Source: Acanthornis magna (taxonomy: Eukaryota > Chordata > Aves > Passeriformes > Acanthizidae). Taken from it: a stretch of 64,000 nucleotides of DNA. The position numbers and the translations under genes were made by a program. The notes under the pieces are model-generated. The model did not search any database. It saw only the letters and a list, made by a program, of their open reading frames with translations, and was not told the DNA's origin. Within the stretch, counting starts at the first letter, position 1. Each line of letters opens with the position of its first letter. The DNA lies in assembly GCA_036785705.1 (NCBI GenBank), contig JAWUZG010000070.1, forward strand, positions 5,653,001 through 5,717,000, in the 5' to 3' direction. Below are positions 1-11,363 of this stretch, in pieces.

Positions 1-186
1 AATAGCCAAATGTTAAATAAGTCTTTAAAATGGACTGGCAGTGGCCATGAGGGCTTGGATGAGGTGGAGGTTGCTTGGCTGATTGAGCTTTTCCTGGAGT
101 CAGTGATAGATCCTCCTATAACCCCTTGCATTTAGAATCCAATTCTCAATCATCCAATCATCCAATTCACTATCATATTCTTTGCA

Positions 187-218
<32 letters not shown>

Positions 219-600
219 TCTATATTAATGCCTGGTTAAATCAAGATAAAGGGTATCTTGATCTGTTCTGGGTGTCTGACCTTTCACATGCATTTTGCTG
301 TTGCAAAGCTTATAGCATGTAAAATGCTATAGAAAGACTGTGGAAAAAACCCACTATTTTTTAATGTAGTGATATAAGGAACATCTTTGCGCATCCCAGA
401 TGATAGGAATTCCAGCATTTGTGCTTACTATAAAATATAGCAAGCAAAGACTAAGTAAATCCTGATTTTTTAAATACAGAAATAATTTTGACTGCATCTT
501 TGGCTGGGTATGACATGGAAACTGGTGATTGTTTATGCTTTGCTCTTTTTTTTTGGTCCGCATTAAAATCCCACATGAGAAACAAATTTTTTGTCTAGGA
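1..600. other. AT-rich non-coding stretch
   Basis: No gene is seen. The stretch is AT-rich with homopolymer runs and one dinucleotide microsatellite (separate entry). The only open frame of note (354-563, minus strand) is 69 codons, unremarkable for AT-rich DNA, and resembles no family I know. Confidence 0.7.
192..218. repeat. (TA)n microsatellite
   Basis: An uninterrupted alternating TA run of about 27 bases sits in AT-rich flanks. It is a simple dinucleotide repeat. Confidence 0.95.
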
Positions 601-624
601 ACAAACTGTTACTTTTTTGGGGAC

Positions 625-750
625 TGAGCTCTAATTGGTTGGGTAGTACGCCTGTTTCTTTTCAGCTGGGAAAACGCAAGGAGTATAAAATCCAGATGGA
701 CAGCACATGATGCTGGAACCAATCCCGGCCAATCAGCCACGTCATGCTGA
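625..750. promoter_or_regulatory. Candidate promoter-like or enhancer element with CCAAT, TATA and CRE-half motifs
   Basis: Within about 110 bp there is an inverted CCAAT box (ATTGG, 634-638), a TATAAAA (684-690), two direct CCAAT boxes ten bases apart (719-723 and 729-733) and an ACGTCA CRE-type half site (739-744). Tandem CCAAT boxes of this spacing are typical NF-Y targets and the CpG-containing CRE half is rare in this AT-rich background. The order is not that of a standard core promoter on either strand, since CCAAT boxes lie on both sides of the TATA. No coding first exon or splice pattern follows. It could be an enhancer, an unannotated transcript start or coincidence. Confidence 0.3.
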
Positions 751-789
751 TTAAAAGAAAGCTATAAGAAATTAAGTCAAAATCCAAAC

Positions 790-3700
790 ACGAGATAGTG
801 AGAGCAACAAACACTGTGGGATTTCATCACAGCCCTGGCCTCCCCACGCCTTACTGAACATTAATCTGTGTTTAACATTGGGTAAGGTATGGGGAGGCAG
901 GCAGGCCTTGCAGAGGGATGGAGCAGCATCTGGAATCCCTACGGATAACTGCAGGAATGTTTATTCTTCTTTGTTTATTATTTTGAGTGTGTGCTCTCTC
1001 CCTCTTCCTCTCTTTGTCTCCCTTTGTGTAATAAAGCTCCTCCAGGCATATAAAGTAAGTCATCTGGAATTGTGCAACTCCTTCTGCCAGGAGGCTGCAG
1101 AAACGCCTCTCCTGTGCAGAGAGAAAAATACGGACTTGTTGCAACCACTGAGAAATTACAGAAATGCAGCATTTGTCTTTGGGTTACATTTACATTTGCT
1201 GTGGCAAATAATTGTGCTTCTCGCTGTTAAAAAAAAAAATCTCCTTTCATCCTGTCCAAGGTGTTATGTTTATTTAAAACTTTAAAGAAAAAAATTGTGT
1301 ATTTTAAAATAGCGAGGCCTGCAAAGTATGTTAAAAGGGCTCAGTGTCAAAATTGCCTTCTCTGCCAATGGTGGCAGAGACGGAAAAGGAAATAAACAGA
1401 GAGGAGCATCTTTTACAGCCACATGGCTAGTGAAATTTTGTATTTATTCTTTGGGGAAAGGGCAGAGTAGCTGCAGAGCTGCTGGTTGGATAGGAGCCGG
1501 CACTGTTTTTATTGGCAGGCGAGCCTGAGTGGCTGAAAGGTGGCCATTAACACCCTGACACGAAGTGCTGACAGGGTGATTATAAGATTAACACCCTGTG
1601 TTATATTAACAGTGTCAAAACCTCCCCTTACCTGTCAGGGAGGAGTAATGGCACGAAGGAAAACATGATAGACAAACGGAGATTTTAACCTGAAAATACC
1701 ACACAGCTACTCTTTCAAATTGGTGTAAATATCTAAGTGACCTACAACTGGCCAAGAAAATGAAAGAACATATTTCAAATTAATTTTAAATTGTAGTTTC
1801 ACAAATGTGCTTGGCCACTTGCCTCACCATTTCTATTCCACAATTGTACACCTTCCAGTGTATGTGGATATATTTTAATTTTATTTTATATTGTATGATT
1901 CTATATGTCCTGTATGTTTGTCTGTAAGACCTATAGATAAAAAGCATAGCACATATTCTTTATATATAATTCAGTTTCTAAAATTGTTTCTAAACAAGAT
2001 CAAGGCAGAGCCAAGGCATCCAAAGGGCCAGATAGTGCTAATGTGCTGCATAAGAAAAGTTCAGCTGTTTTAAGTCAGGTTTTGGGGGTTTTCAGAGAGT
2101 TGCAGTGCCAGCAGATGATGAGAGTTTAAGGGTTGTTGAAACCCCTTAACAAAGTGGATGTAGTTCAATTATGACTTGTCACAAGTTCCTAAAGCGCCAT
2201 CTGAAAAGTTCAAATGTCTCGGAAGCAGATCCAACAGAAACATTTAATAAGTAAACAAGGATAAAGGATGGATTTATGAGCACTGTTTGGTTTGGGGGCT
2301 GTTGGAAGACAGTGTAAAAAATTCACAAACACTTTCAGAGCTTCTCTTAAGCTCTGCAGAAAATGGAGTATTTATTATAGCAACTGATGAGAATTGCCAA
2401 AGGTAGGGAGTTTCCAATAAACAGGATTCTAGTTTTAGGAACAACCTGTTAAAGTATTTGTATGTGTAATTTTATTACAGCATCTGCTTTGGCTGACACA
2501 AAGGTCTCCAGGGCAATTCTGAACTTTCAAGTCATCTATAGAATTGACTGTTTTCATCTGCATATCTTTCCTACTTCAAAAAATGAAGAATATGACATAA
2601 TTCAGAGAAAATGATGTTTAATCATGTTTTATTAATGATATTCAGGCAGTTTTCCATGCTGACAAGAGCCTCAGCATATTTTCTCAAATGTCAGAAATGC
2701 CTTTAGAGATTTTTGGCATTTCAAAAGATTTCTTTATCCAAATGAGGAAGAGTCAAGACACACTATCAAGAGAGTAGGGTATTCAGCGGTCTAATTTATA
2801 ATAAGATCAGGTAGCCACTAAAAAGACACTCAAACAATGAGATCTTGCATACAATACAGTTTTCTGGGATTTTAAGTAATATATGAAGGCTTTGTTTGCC
2901 AAATGAATGACACAGACTTGAGCTATAAAACGCTCAACTCCACTGTTTTAGCTGTTCAGCAAAGGTGTAGCTCACTGTGCTTTGTTCTGCTTTTCTTAGC
3001 AGGCTTGAGGCACTTTGTGGGAACCCTGTGTTGTATTTATCTGCCTCTGGAAGAAGCCAAAACTCCTGTTTCATAGGAAAGGGAGGATGGTGCAGCTCTC
3101 CTGTCCTCTTTGCTGGGTGAGACAGAGACGAGCTCTTTGAGTGCACTGAGAGGGGATTTTGGGCTCGGTAGTGCTGCAATCAGTGATCAGTGCGTGCCAC
3201 AGATTCGCTGTCTCTGAGCTCTGAATGGGACAGAGCAACAGGCTGGATCTGCTAATCCTGATCCCTTTCTTTCTGCACATCTTGGGTGTGACAAGGAGAG
3301 ATGACAGCTCACACTCTGCCCCGGCCCAAGACCTCCTTTCACAGTGGCAAATCAAGACACACTTGGGCAAAGCTGAGGTGGCAGTCAACATCAAAAAGAA
3401 AGCCACAACACAATGAAAAGCCACCAAATTGTTAATAAACGATGAAATCGTGTGTAGACATGAAAGTGGGAGGGGAACTACCTAAGATCTTATTTACAAA
3501 GGGGCAAAGACATAAAAGATGACCTTCTGTGACCACTGAAGGGATAACTTCATCAGGATATATTTGTGCCAGAACATGACTCCTGCATGTCAATCATGCT
3601 GAAGTGCTGGGAAAATTACTGTAGCCATTTGCAAGGGTTTCTGAGTGAACAAGGTGGGGTTTTTTGGTTTGGTTTGGGTTTGGTATTTTTTAATCTGATG

Positions 3701-4560
3701 TCTTTACTCACTGAGAAGAAAATGAATATACACTCTTGAGATAAGATTCATAGTCCTGCCACCACTCTGCAGACCAGTCAAAGAACAAACTCATTTTAAA
3801 ATGACCTGTGTACCCATGTGTTGTTTTAGCGTTGTGTGACAAGCAGTAAATCATCTTAGTGTTTTTTTTTTTAAATAAAAGCCATGAATTGTAACTTTGC
3901 CTCAGACAAACTGCTGAGTGACTTAAACCCCACCTACATTAAAACCAAAATTCCTCCTCCTGCAGAAACAGCATGTCTGTATTGTCAGTGCACAGAAATC
4001 ACATCTTTTGCAATCCCTGCATTATCCGTGATGTGAGGTGTGCTTTGTCAGCTATTGTATGGGCTTATTTTCCTTGTTCTGGTTTTCCCAGAAAGGCAGC
4101 ATGTTACATATTGTCCAATGAAAGGACTTAATTAATGCTCATTTAGATTTCAGAAAGTGAAATGCAAAGCTTCCTCCTATAAATGTTGGCCTGCTTGGTG
4201 CAAGTTCACCTATGAGCATCCAGAAAACAGAGCAGGGAGGTGGAACAGAGCCCACAAACAACCAGCATTTTAACATTGACAACTGTTGTCTACCTCTGTG
4301 TCTTTTCATCTGCACAGCTTTGCCTTCCTAAACAGATGGCCAGGAAAAGATGGATTTTAAAGCCACTTATAGCATAGTATTCAGAAAATATACTTTTCCA
4401 TATTTCAAAAATACTTTGGTGCACTAAATATTCAGAGCCCGTTTAAAAAAAAAAAATACATATATAGATATAATTGCTTGAGATGGATCAATTTTATTTT
4501 TTTCCTCTTTACGTTGCAGGTTATTTTAAGCACATAAACAGATCAGTCCTGCTGCCCTTT
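790..4560. other. Non-coding stretch without recognisable genes
   Basis: I see no exon, RNA gene or interspersed repeat that I can name. Open frames are at most 135 codons (878-1285, plus strand), have no family resemblance and are overlapped by similar frames on the other strand. One local dyad is notable: around 1549-1606 the word 'attaacaccctg' occurs twice and pairs with a 'cagggtgatta' between the copies. Short A and T homopolymers are scattered through the interval. Confidence 0.6.
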
Positions 4561-4595
4561 TTAGACTAAAAAAACCCCCAAATTCTTATATATAT

Positions 4596-4598
<3 letters not shown>

Positions 4599-4636
<38 letters not shown>
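4599..4636. repeat. (CA)19 microsatellite
   Basis: A perfect run of about 19 CA units forms the left half of a compound microsatellite. Confidence 0.97.
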
Positions 4637-4643
<7 letters not shown>

Positions 4644-4782
4644 CTATATATATCTATATCTATATCATCTATATCTATATTTATATCTATGTCTATATCT
4701 ATATCTATATCTATATCTATATCTATATCTATATCTATATCTATATCTATATCTATATTTATATCTATATCTATATATCTAT
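4637..4782. repeat. (CTATAT)n hexanucleotide microsatellite
   Basis: About 140 bases of CTATAT units directly follow the CA run, with a few length and base variants (for example near 4665, 4681, 4690 and 4759). Open frames on both strands here (IDID and YLYL) are artefacts of a hexamer that lacks stops. The purine-pyrimidine alternation of the CA part and the AT-richness of the CTATAT part make the locus likely to be length-polymorphic. Confidence 0.95.
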
Positions 4783-7700
4783 CAGTGACACCATGGTGAA
4801 ACTGAAATAGCAACCCCAAGCAAAAGAATTCCTGCTTAGAAACGGGAATGGGTCAGGTCTGGACAGAGTATTGAGGGATGACTACTGCCAGCAGCTGACT
4901 TTTCCCATAGAACCCTCCGAGATCCCGAGTGGGAAGTTTACATCACCAGCATTCCCCAAGGATTGTGGATGGAATTCAAGCCTTGCCCCCAGGATTGTTT
5001 GGTGGCACAGCTTGACTGACACCCACCACAGGACATCAACACTGATATGAGCCCCAAAGACTATCCCATTCCCATTCGAACATCTCTGTGTTGGATAGTG
5101 GACAGAATGCTTCCATGTTTGAGGAAAGGAACAAAGTAAAGTGTGCAGGGCAGCTCTGTGGGCTCTGTTGCCGTTGTTGCTGTTTGTTTATTATCATCTG
5201 TCAGGATGGATGGGTGTCTAGAACAAAACAAGCCCTGGTTTTGAAAGGTTGCTTAATGAAAGAAACAAGTTTCAACTTTATTCTGTGCCTTCATGCAACC
5301 AGAGGTTCTGTTTATTTAGAAAGCTAACATTTATACAGATTATGCGCTCGCCGTGGTTCCGTGCCAAAAAACACATGACTGAAATGGGTCTTTCCATCAC
5401 TCTCTCAGTGTTGACCTGTGATTGTTTGTACAGGAACTGGATCTTTTAAGCAATAGCCTCTGGTAGAGTAAGGGGGAAAGCACAGCACCGTGTGTAAAGA
5501 TTGGCAAATGGTGGCATGGGCATTTGGATCTCTCGACCGTCCTGACCATCCCAAACTCAGCTTGATTAGAAGCCCAGCGAGGGTGGGAAGGGTGATCAGG
5601 AAAAGCTGCATCCTGGCAGGGGAAGGTCACCACTTTAAGGAAGTCAAATTTTTGTGCAATGTGACACTTTTGATTGATTAGGCCCTCCAAAAACTGTTCA
5701 AAGTGTTAAAGCCAGTAAAATAAGAATAATTAGAGATGGCAAATTGAGCTGGAAAAGTCATTGAGTAATGTTTCAAGCTGTAAATTTATATGTGCTCCTC
5801 ATTATCCTGCCCTCAAAAACGTTTGAAATGTTTCCTAAATAAGCTCTATCCTAAGGAAGAATTGATCATCTTGTGTTTGAATGTGAGTGCATATTTAAAA
5901 CTCTTTTTAAAAAGAAAAAGAATGGAAAATTATAACACTCAGAAGGATCTACCTGGCCACATCCTTTGTGATAACACATTATCTTGAGGAGTGAATATCC
6001 AGCCTGACAAATGCCCTGTTTATCAGTGGGTAGAAATGATAATGAGGCATGTGCTTGCAGAGTGCTTAAAAACTCTTGATTTTTCTCAGTTGAATATCTT
6101 TCCTGGGAGACAATGGCTTTCCTATGGAACCATTCTCCAAATTCAGGATGAATGAAGAAAGAAACATTTTTTCTGCTTTCCAATATTTTTCCAGCTGAGA
6201 AACAGTGACAAAGCTTAAGGATGTGACTTTTTCCCCCCTCCGCATTCTCACACTTTCTAAATGTTTTCCAACTGGCAAAGCAGCCACTGTTACTTTGTGC
6301 TCTTTCCTGCCTTTCGAAAGAAAGTAGGTTTAAGGAACAGGAAAGCCCTGTTTGCAAACAGTGCTAGTATTTCTCTGTTCTGAGCTATTTTTGGAGAGAA
6401 GAGTAGAATCGAATTATTTTTCTTTTCATAACTATGAAATGAAAAGCTCACCACTTCGGAAAACATCCTCCTCTGAACCATCCTCCCTGAAGCGCGTTTT
6501 TAACTTGCAGTTATTTTTCACCCACCTTTATGCGGCACTCTTTAGTTTGGCCAAGTCTATCTTACAGAGTCACAGTCTCCCAACAGATTTCTCAGTTTTT
6601 TCCTTTAAATAGACATCTGTGGGCTGATTTGCATCAGCAAAGTGTTCATTAAAAAGGATTAAGCACGGTTAAGCGCTGCAGCCCCATCAAAGAAAGTGAG
6701 GCTAAACACCAGGCACCTTCCCTCCATTGAAGGTGCCAACCCAGGCATCCTAATTTGGGGGCCTTTTGCCTCCCATGCATCAGGAAACCCAAAACTTTTC
6801 ATAATGCAGCACAAATTATCGCTTCAGCAAGTGAGTAAATAATCACTGTTGACTTCTCTCCTGCACAGCGTTTACCTCAGGGTTGTGTGTTGTTGGCATG
6901 AAATGTGCTGTGACTTGGGGGGCAGGAGGGTGAGGCGTGGTCAGTTGTCTCTTCCTCCCCTCAGCCATTCCTGTCTTTCCCCTTGTTTCCACCCAAAGCA
7001 AGATTTAGGTGCCTAAATTGCTTTGTTCATCCCTTTATCAATGGCTACACATTGCTGAGCTGCCCCATTTCATCAGGTCACCCTTTTCCACTCTAAGTGC
7101 TGCAATTATCTGGCATGCTGCCGTAAATGAAGATTTCTCTTGAAAAAAGAGGAAAGGAGGATCCAAACCTTCACTATATTTCCTACAATCCTACAAAGTT
7201 TACTGAAGTGGTTGTAGGGTTTAGCAGATTGTCATCCTGTAATTACATGTTGTGTCTCAAGACTTATATTAAAGCTGGGGATGGAAGACTTAATGAATAG
7301 CTGAAATGTGTAAGACTCTCTTTATTCAGAAAATCTGCCTGGAAAGCTCATAAGAAAAGGCTTTCCTGTGAGATTTTCTATACTTCCTACTTGAAGAGAG
7401 GCTGGAAACCTGAGAAGAGTCATTCTGTTCCAGCTAAAGTGGGTAGGTGCCAGGGGTTTAGGAGGCTGGGGGAGAGGCGAGGGGAAGAAAAGGGAGTTAC
7501 ACATTTTCTTCAGAAATTCAGGTTCATCTTGAGTTTTTTGGGAAGATTTTAGTACTCACTTTTGTTTTGTCTGAACAGATTTCTTCCCCTCTATTTTGTC
7601 TAAATCACCTGGCAGAAGTACAGCCTGAGCTTGGCTTGCCTGAGAAGCCGCATTGAATTAATAGATCTGTTCACAAAGCCCAAGCTGAAGCCTGTTTGTA

Positions 7701-7980
7701 AATCCCTGCAAGAGCCATTGTGCTCCACTCACCTCCTGCCAGGCACATGGAACCTCTTCCACGCAGCACACAGGACCAGCTCAGCCCACGTCACTGGAGC
7801 TGGGCCTGACCCAAATCCAGAGCTCAGCTGTGCTTCCAGGACAGTCTTCAGTCCAGGAACATCGGTCAATATGAGCTTGTTTTGATGTGAGTCACTCCAT
7901 TTTCCAAAAGAACAGGCTTCATATCCCTCTGCCGGTGCTGTTTAAGGCATCTGCAATTCAATTTTCAAAGTGTTGAGATA
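4783..7980. other. Non-coding stretch without recognisable genes
   Basis: Unique-looking AT-leaning DNA. The longest frame (5866-6357, minus, 163 codons) has no recognisable domain and is shadowed by frames on both strands. No CR1, tRNA or other named element is seen. Confidence 0.6.
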
Positions 7981-8066
7981 GCCTCCATGACTGATAACCC
8001 GTTCACAGCTTGGGAACTTATGACCTGAAATGGGCTGGTTCTTGGATGGGAGACAGCCTGGAAATC
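7981..8066 (+). repeat. 5S rRNA-derived sequence, probably the head of an old SINE (SINE3/AmnSINE1 type)
   Basis: The block at 8041-8065 matches the 5S rRNA box C region by eye. It reads 'cttggatgggagacagcc' followed by 'tggaaat', where 5S has the same string with only two differences over 25 bases. Just upstream 'gggctggtt' corresponds to 5S GGGCCTGGTT, with a three-base gap to the next block. A weaker alignment to the 5S 5' half can be followed back to about 7981. The 5S internal promoter lies in this part of the molecule and is what 5S-derived SINEs retain. Sequence after 8066 no longer looks like 5S, so a complete 5S pseudogene is less likely than a SINE head. I could not recognise a SINE body or tail downstream. 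Confidence 0.6.
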
Positions 8067-9040
8067 TTAAGCAGAAATTAGGGCATGAGAAGCAAAGCAC
8101 CTGGCAAATTCTTTACCATATTTTCACCCTTGAAGATGAAAACACACATGGATGGACCAGAGGGACTAACCACAGTCCCCTCAGAGGTACACGATGTCTC
8201 AAACACAGATGAAAGACACGCCTGTCCCCACCCCAAAAAGTGGCTTCAGCAAGACGGCGGCAAAAACATGATTTATAAGAAAAATCCATCAGATTTTAGT
8301 TTGGCTTCAACCCATAAATGGCACACAGAACGACTTCTGCCACTGATTTTCTGTCACCCTTCTCCGAAGCTGTAATTTTCAGGTGCCTGTATTGAAACAA
8401 GGCAGAATTAAGAATTTTTTTTCAATCCCTGAGATGCTCTCTCTCTCAAAACCAGTTCCTGCCACAGCAAAAGCTCTTCCAGGAGAGTAGCTCTGTCCTA
8501 TACTGTGCTACCAAGAATAAACACTCTGTGAGCATAAGTGCCAAAAGAGGAAAAAAAAATTTCCTCCCTTTCATTTTTTTCTTTCCTTGCAAGGCCCAAC
8601 ATGCTGTCTTTGGACAGATTTCAATCCTGCTTTAATTCATTAAAAAAGTGAAACAAAATCACCATTTACATCCTTGACAGCTGGCAGGTTTTATGTGTTC
8701 TTACTGCTCCTGCCAAGTCAAAAAAAAAAAAAGAAAAAGTTTTCATTCAGCTCTGTCATGGATCTTTGGAGTGCTGGAAGTGTGAGAGATGTCAAAATGT
8801 ACTCATAACAATGACATACAGTACCTGAAGGCAGGAACGTATTATGCTAATGTACTGGTGTAAAGGAAGTTACAATTCTCCTTTTCACTTAAAAAAGAAA
8901 ACAAAACAAACCAACAAAAAGCTCCATGACAACATCAGAAAACATACCATTCTTGAAAGGGGTAGCATTTTGCTTTCCTCAAAGCCATCTGACATGTTCC
9001 AAGAGCTTTCTGTTCACCAGGTTGCATTCCAGTCTATACT
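8067..9040. other. Non-coding stretch following the 5S-like block
   Basis: Contains several A and T homopolymers (for example near 8550 and 8722). Any SINE body continuing from the 5S-like head would lie in the first few hundred bases, but I see no clear tRNA-like, Deu or V-core sequence. No gene is supported. Confidence 0.5.
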
Positions 9041-9108
9041 GGGGGGGGGGGGGGGGGGAATAAAGAAAAAGAAAAAAAAAGAAAAAGAAAAAAAAAAAAA
9101 AAGAGACA
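9041..9108. repeat. G18 homopolymer followed by an A/G-rich purine tract
   Basis: Eighteen consecutive G (9041-9058) run into an A-rich tract with scattered G to about 9108. Apart from a single T at 9061 the 68 bases are all purine. Such a tract could come from a decayed retroposon tail or from slippage. A G18 run is also prone to sequencing error, so its exact length is uncertain. Confidence 0.9.
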
Positions 9109-9217
9109 AAAATCTGGTGGTTTATTAGCATTTCTTGGTTCCTGCTGCTCCTGTGAGGTGAGACTGGTTGTGCAGTTCAGGTGCTGGGATGGGCTGCCAA
9201 AACGCTACAGGCAAATC

Positions 9218-9236
9218 CTGCTGCTGCTGCTGCTGC
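9218..9236. repeat. (CTG)6 trinucleotide repeat
   Basis: Six CTG units plus a trailing C are seen just before a short doublet 'tcgactcgactc'. It is not in a convincing coding frame. Confidence 0.9.
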
Positions 9237-9249
9237 AGACTCGACTCGA

Positions 9250-10456
9250 CTCTTCCCTGCTGGATATCAGGTCCATGGAAAGACAGAGTTCGCAGCCCCT
9301 AGGTGGTTGCATGTGCAACCTGCCACAAGCAGAGAAAATGGAAACATTCTAGTGATTGCAAGGCCGTGATGATAGTGCCCTGCAGCTACTTTGGTAGAAA
9401 CAGAAGCAGAAATGCCACTTGGATTTGGATGGGGGAAAAAATAAACTAGGAATTGGCCCTGCTGATGTTGCATTTCCTTGCCTGGCTGCCCCACCCCAAG
9501 GAAATACGAGTTAAATCCACCTAAGCGCAAGAGTAAGAGGTGAAACTTCCCATTTCCACCCTGCACAGCTGTTTATATTAGAGAGAAGCCCTTTGGGGAA
9601 AAAAAGAAGAGAAGCACCCCACGGTATAATTACAAGCCATGAGCACACCCCTGCTATCATTTCCAGAGGCGTTTGGGAGGGAGCTGCTGCAGCTTTGAGA
9701 ACCGAATCCTGCTCAGGAAGGACAGATGCCAGATCATTATTCCTGGCTTTAAGATAGAAAATACCTTATGGGCATAAGATGCTATTTACTGCCTACAGTA
9801 CATTTCAAAGAACAGCTATCTTGTCAATCACACTCTCTTTGTATTGCTTGACTAGGTCATTTTAATTTTGCTGTGGTTAGTTATTTTGGAATCAGTGTTA
9901 TTCTTATGATCAGCTATCCCTTATCTACGGTGGTGAGAATAGCTCGGGGTTGAGACTTGAAGACCACAAGTATGACTAGTCTTGGCTCTGAACCTCGGAG
10001 ACCCAAAGGCACAGTCTTTTCTTACAGAATGCAATCATTGTGGCATGCACACAGCCCTGAGCTATTTCACTTATTAAGCCAGCAACTGCTTAAAATGGCA
10101 AAGCTGCTCTTGGAAAAATCAACTTGCTGCTTTTTGCCTGTACAAGATCCCTTTTGATACACGTAAATTTTTAGAAAATCTAAGCCTGGGGCAGTTGTCT
10201 GCCTCTGAGATACAGTTACAGGAGGATAATGAGGAGACGCTCAGTTACACTGCTGTGCTCATCTTCACCCTCACTGCTGTGGATGCAACAGGCAGAAATT
10301 ATTTGTTCTCTGCCAGAGTTACTTAGAAAAACCCACACCAATGGAAATGTGGCTTGGTGTGCATATCTGCTGTCAGGGAGACCCAGAAGAACACCAGGTG
10401 AGGGAGCAGGAATAGTGTGGTGTCATTTACAGAACTGGTTCTGGGAAGTTTCTGGA
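9250..10456. other. Non-coding stretch without recognisable genes
   Basis: No supported gene, RNA or interspersed repeat is visible up to the CR1 fragment. Open frames are below 110 codons. Confidence 0.6.
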
Positions 10457-10664
10457 ATTCTTCCCTGTGAGGGTAGTGAGGCACTGGTGCAGGTTTCCCA
10501 CAGAAGGTGTGTATGTGCCATCCCTGGAAGTGTTCAAAACAAGGTTGGATGAGGCTTTGAGCAACCTGGTCTCGTGGAAGGTGTCCCTGCCCATGGCAGG
10601 GGGGGCAGAAGGAGATGATCTTTCCAAGCTCCTTTCCAGCCCACCCTAGTCTATGATTCTTTGC
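10457..10664 (+). mobile_element. CR1 LINE, 5'-truncated 3'-end fragment
   Basis: The order of landmarks is that of the CR1 3' region in sense orientation: 'gagggtagtgaggcactgg', a 'gcaggtttcccacagaagg' block, 'catccctggaagtgttcaa', 'ggttggatgaggctttgag', 'caacctggtct', then 'ggtgtccctgcccatggcag' and the terminal 'tctatgattct'. Ending in the TGATTCT-type 3' repeat shows the true 3' end is present. The 5' side is cut off, as in most avian CR1 copies. No ORF2 reading frame survives. It is an inactive dead-on-arrival insertion with moderate divergence. Confidence 0.93.
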
Positions 10665-11363
10665 TTATCAGTGCTGCTTTTCAGAAATCCTGGGCTGTTA
10701 CAGCCAGACCCACTGGAGAGGCAACGTGTGGAAGTGGTGATGGCTGATCAGCGTAAGGTTTTCTCATGAAATCTTTCATCCACAGCTTCTCTGGGCAAAC
10801 TTTTCTGTGTATAACCATAGTCACGCACTTCCTACTCAAACCTGGCTCTCAGCTCCCCTTCCCAGGCAGGTTTGAGTGCATGGCATGCTGGTTGTCCTCC
10901 CCATGGGGAGCAGTGCCTCTCGCCAGGCTCTGATGTGTGGCTGGACATGTGCAAAGTGCTGGCAGCTCTGGGAACCTTTGAGATAAAATGCACCCTCTGA
11001 AAGTAAGAGTACTGTTATTACCGAGTTGATGTGGAACTGCTTATTTTATTAGGTATCTTTTCAAATCATTTAATTATCATATTAGTTGTGTTCGTGGCTT
11101 ATATTCTAAGGGCACAATTGTGTGAGTGAATGAAAGATTGCCTCCTGCCAATTTTATTGTACAAACAGCCTGGAGCTCTCTCTGCCTTAAATATATATCC
11201 AGAAGTGAGCTGAATGTGTGTGGGAAGTGGAGAAAAACTTTGCAAACAAAAGGAGCTCTTACCCATGGTCTCTTTTAAAGACTTTTATTAATTTTCTTAA
11301 AGAGCTAATCATCCTTTGAAGACTGGGGGGAAAAAAGTACTTCTGTACTCTGCTCAATGCTGG
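10665..11363. other. Non-coding stretch without recognisable genes
   Basis: Unique-looking sequence. The second half is AT-rich. Nothing assignable is seen. Confidence 0.6.

Noticed and set aside
4586..4819. IDIDID/YLYLYL frames
   Set aside because: Artefact of the CTATAT hexamer and the CA repeat.
9218..9240. CTG6 as a coding Leu or Ala run
   Set aside because: The surrounding frames are short, conflict with each other and have no splice context.
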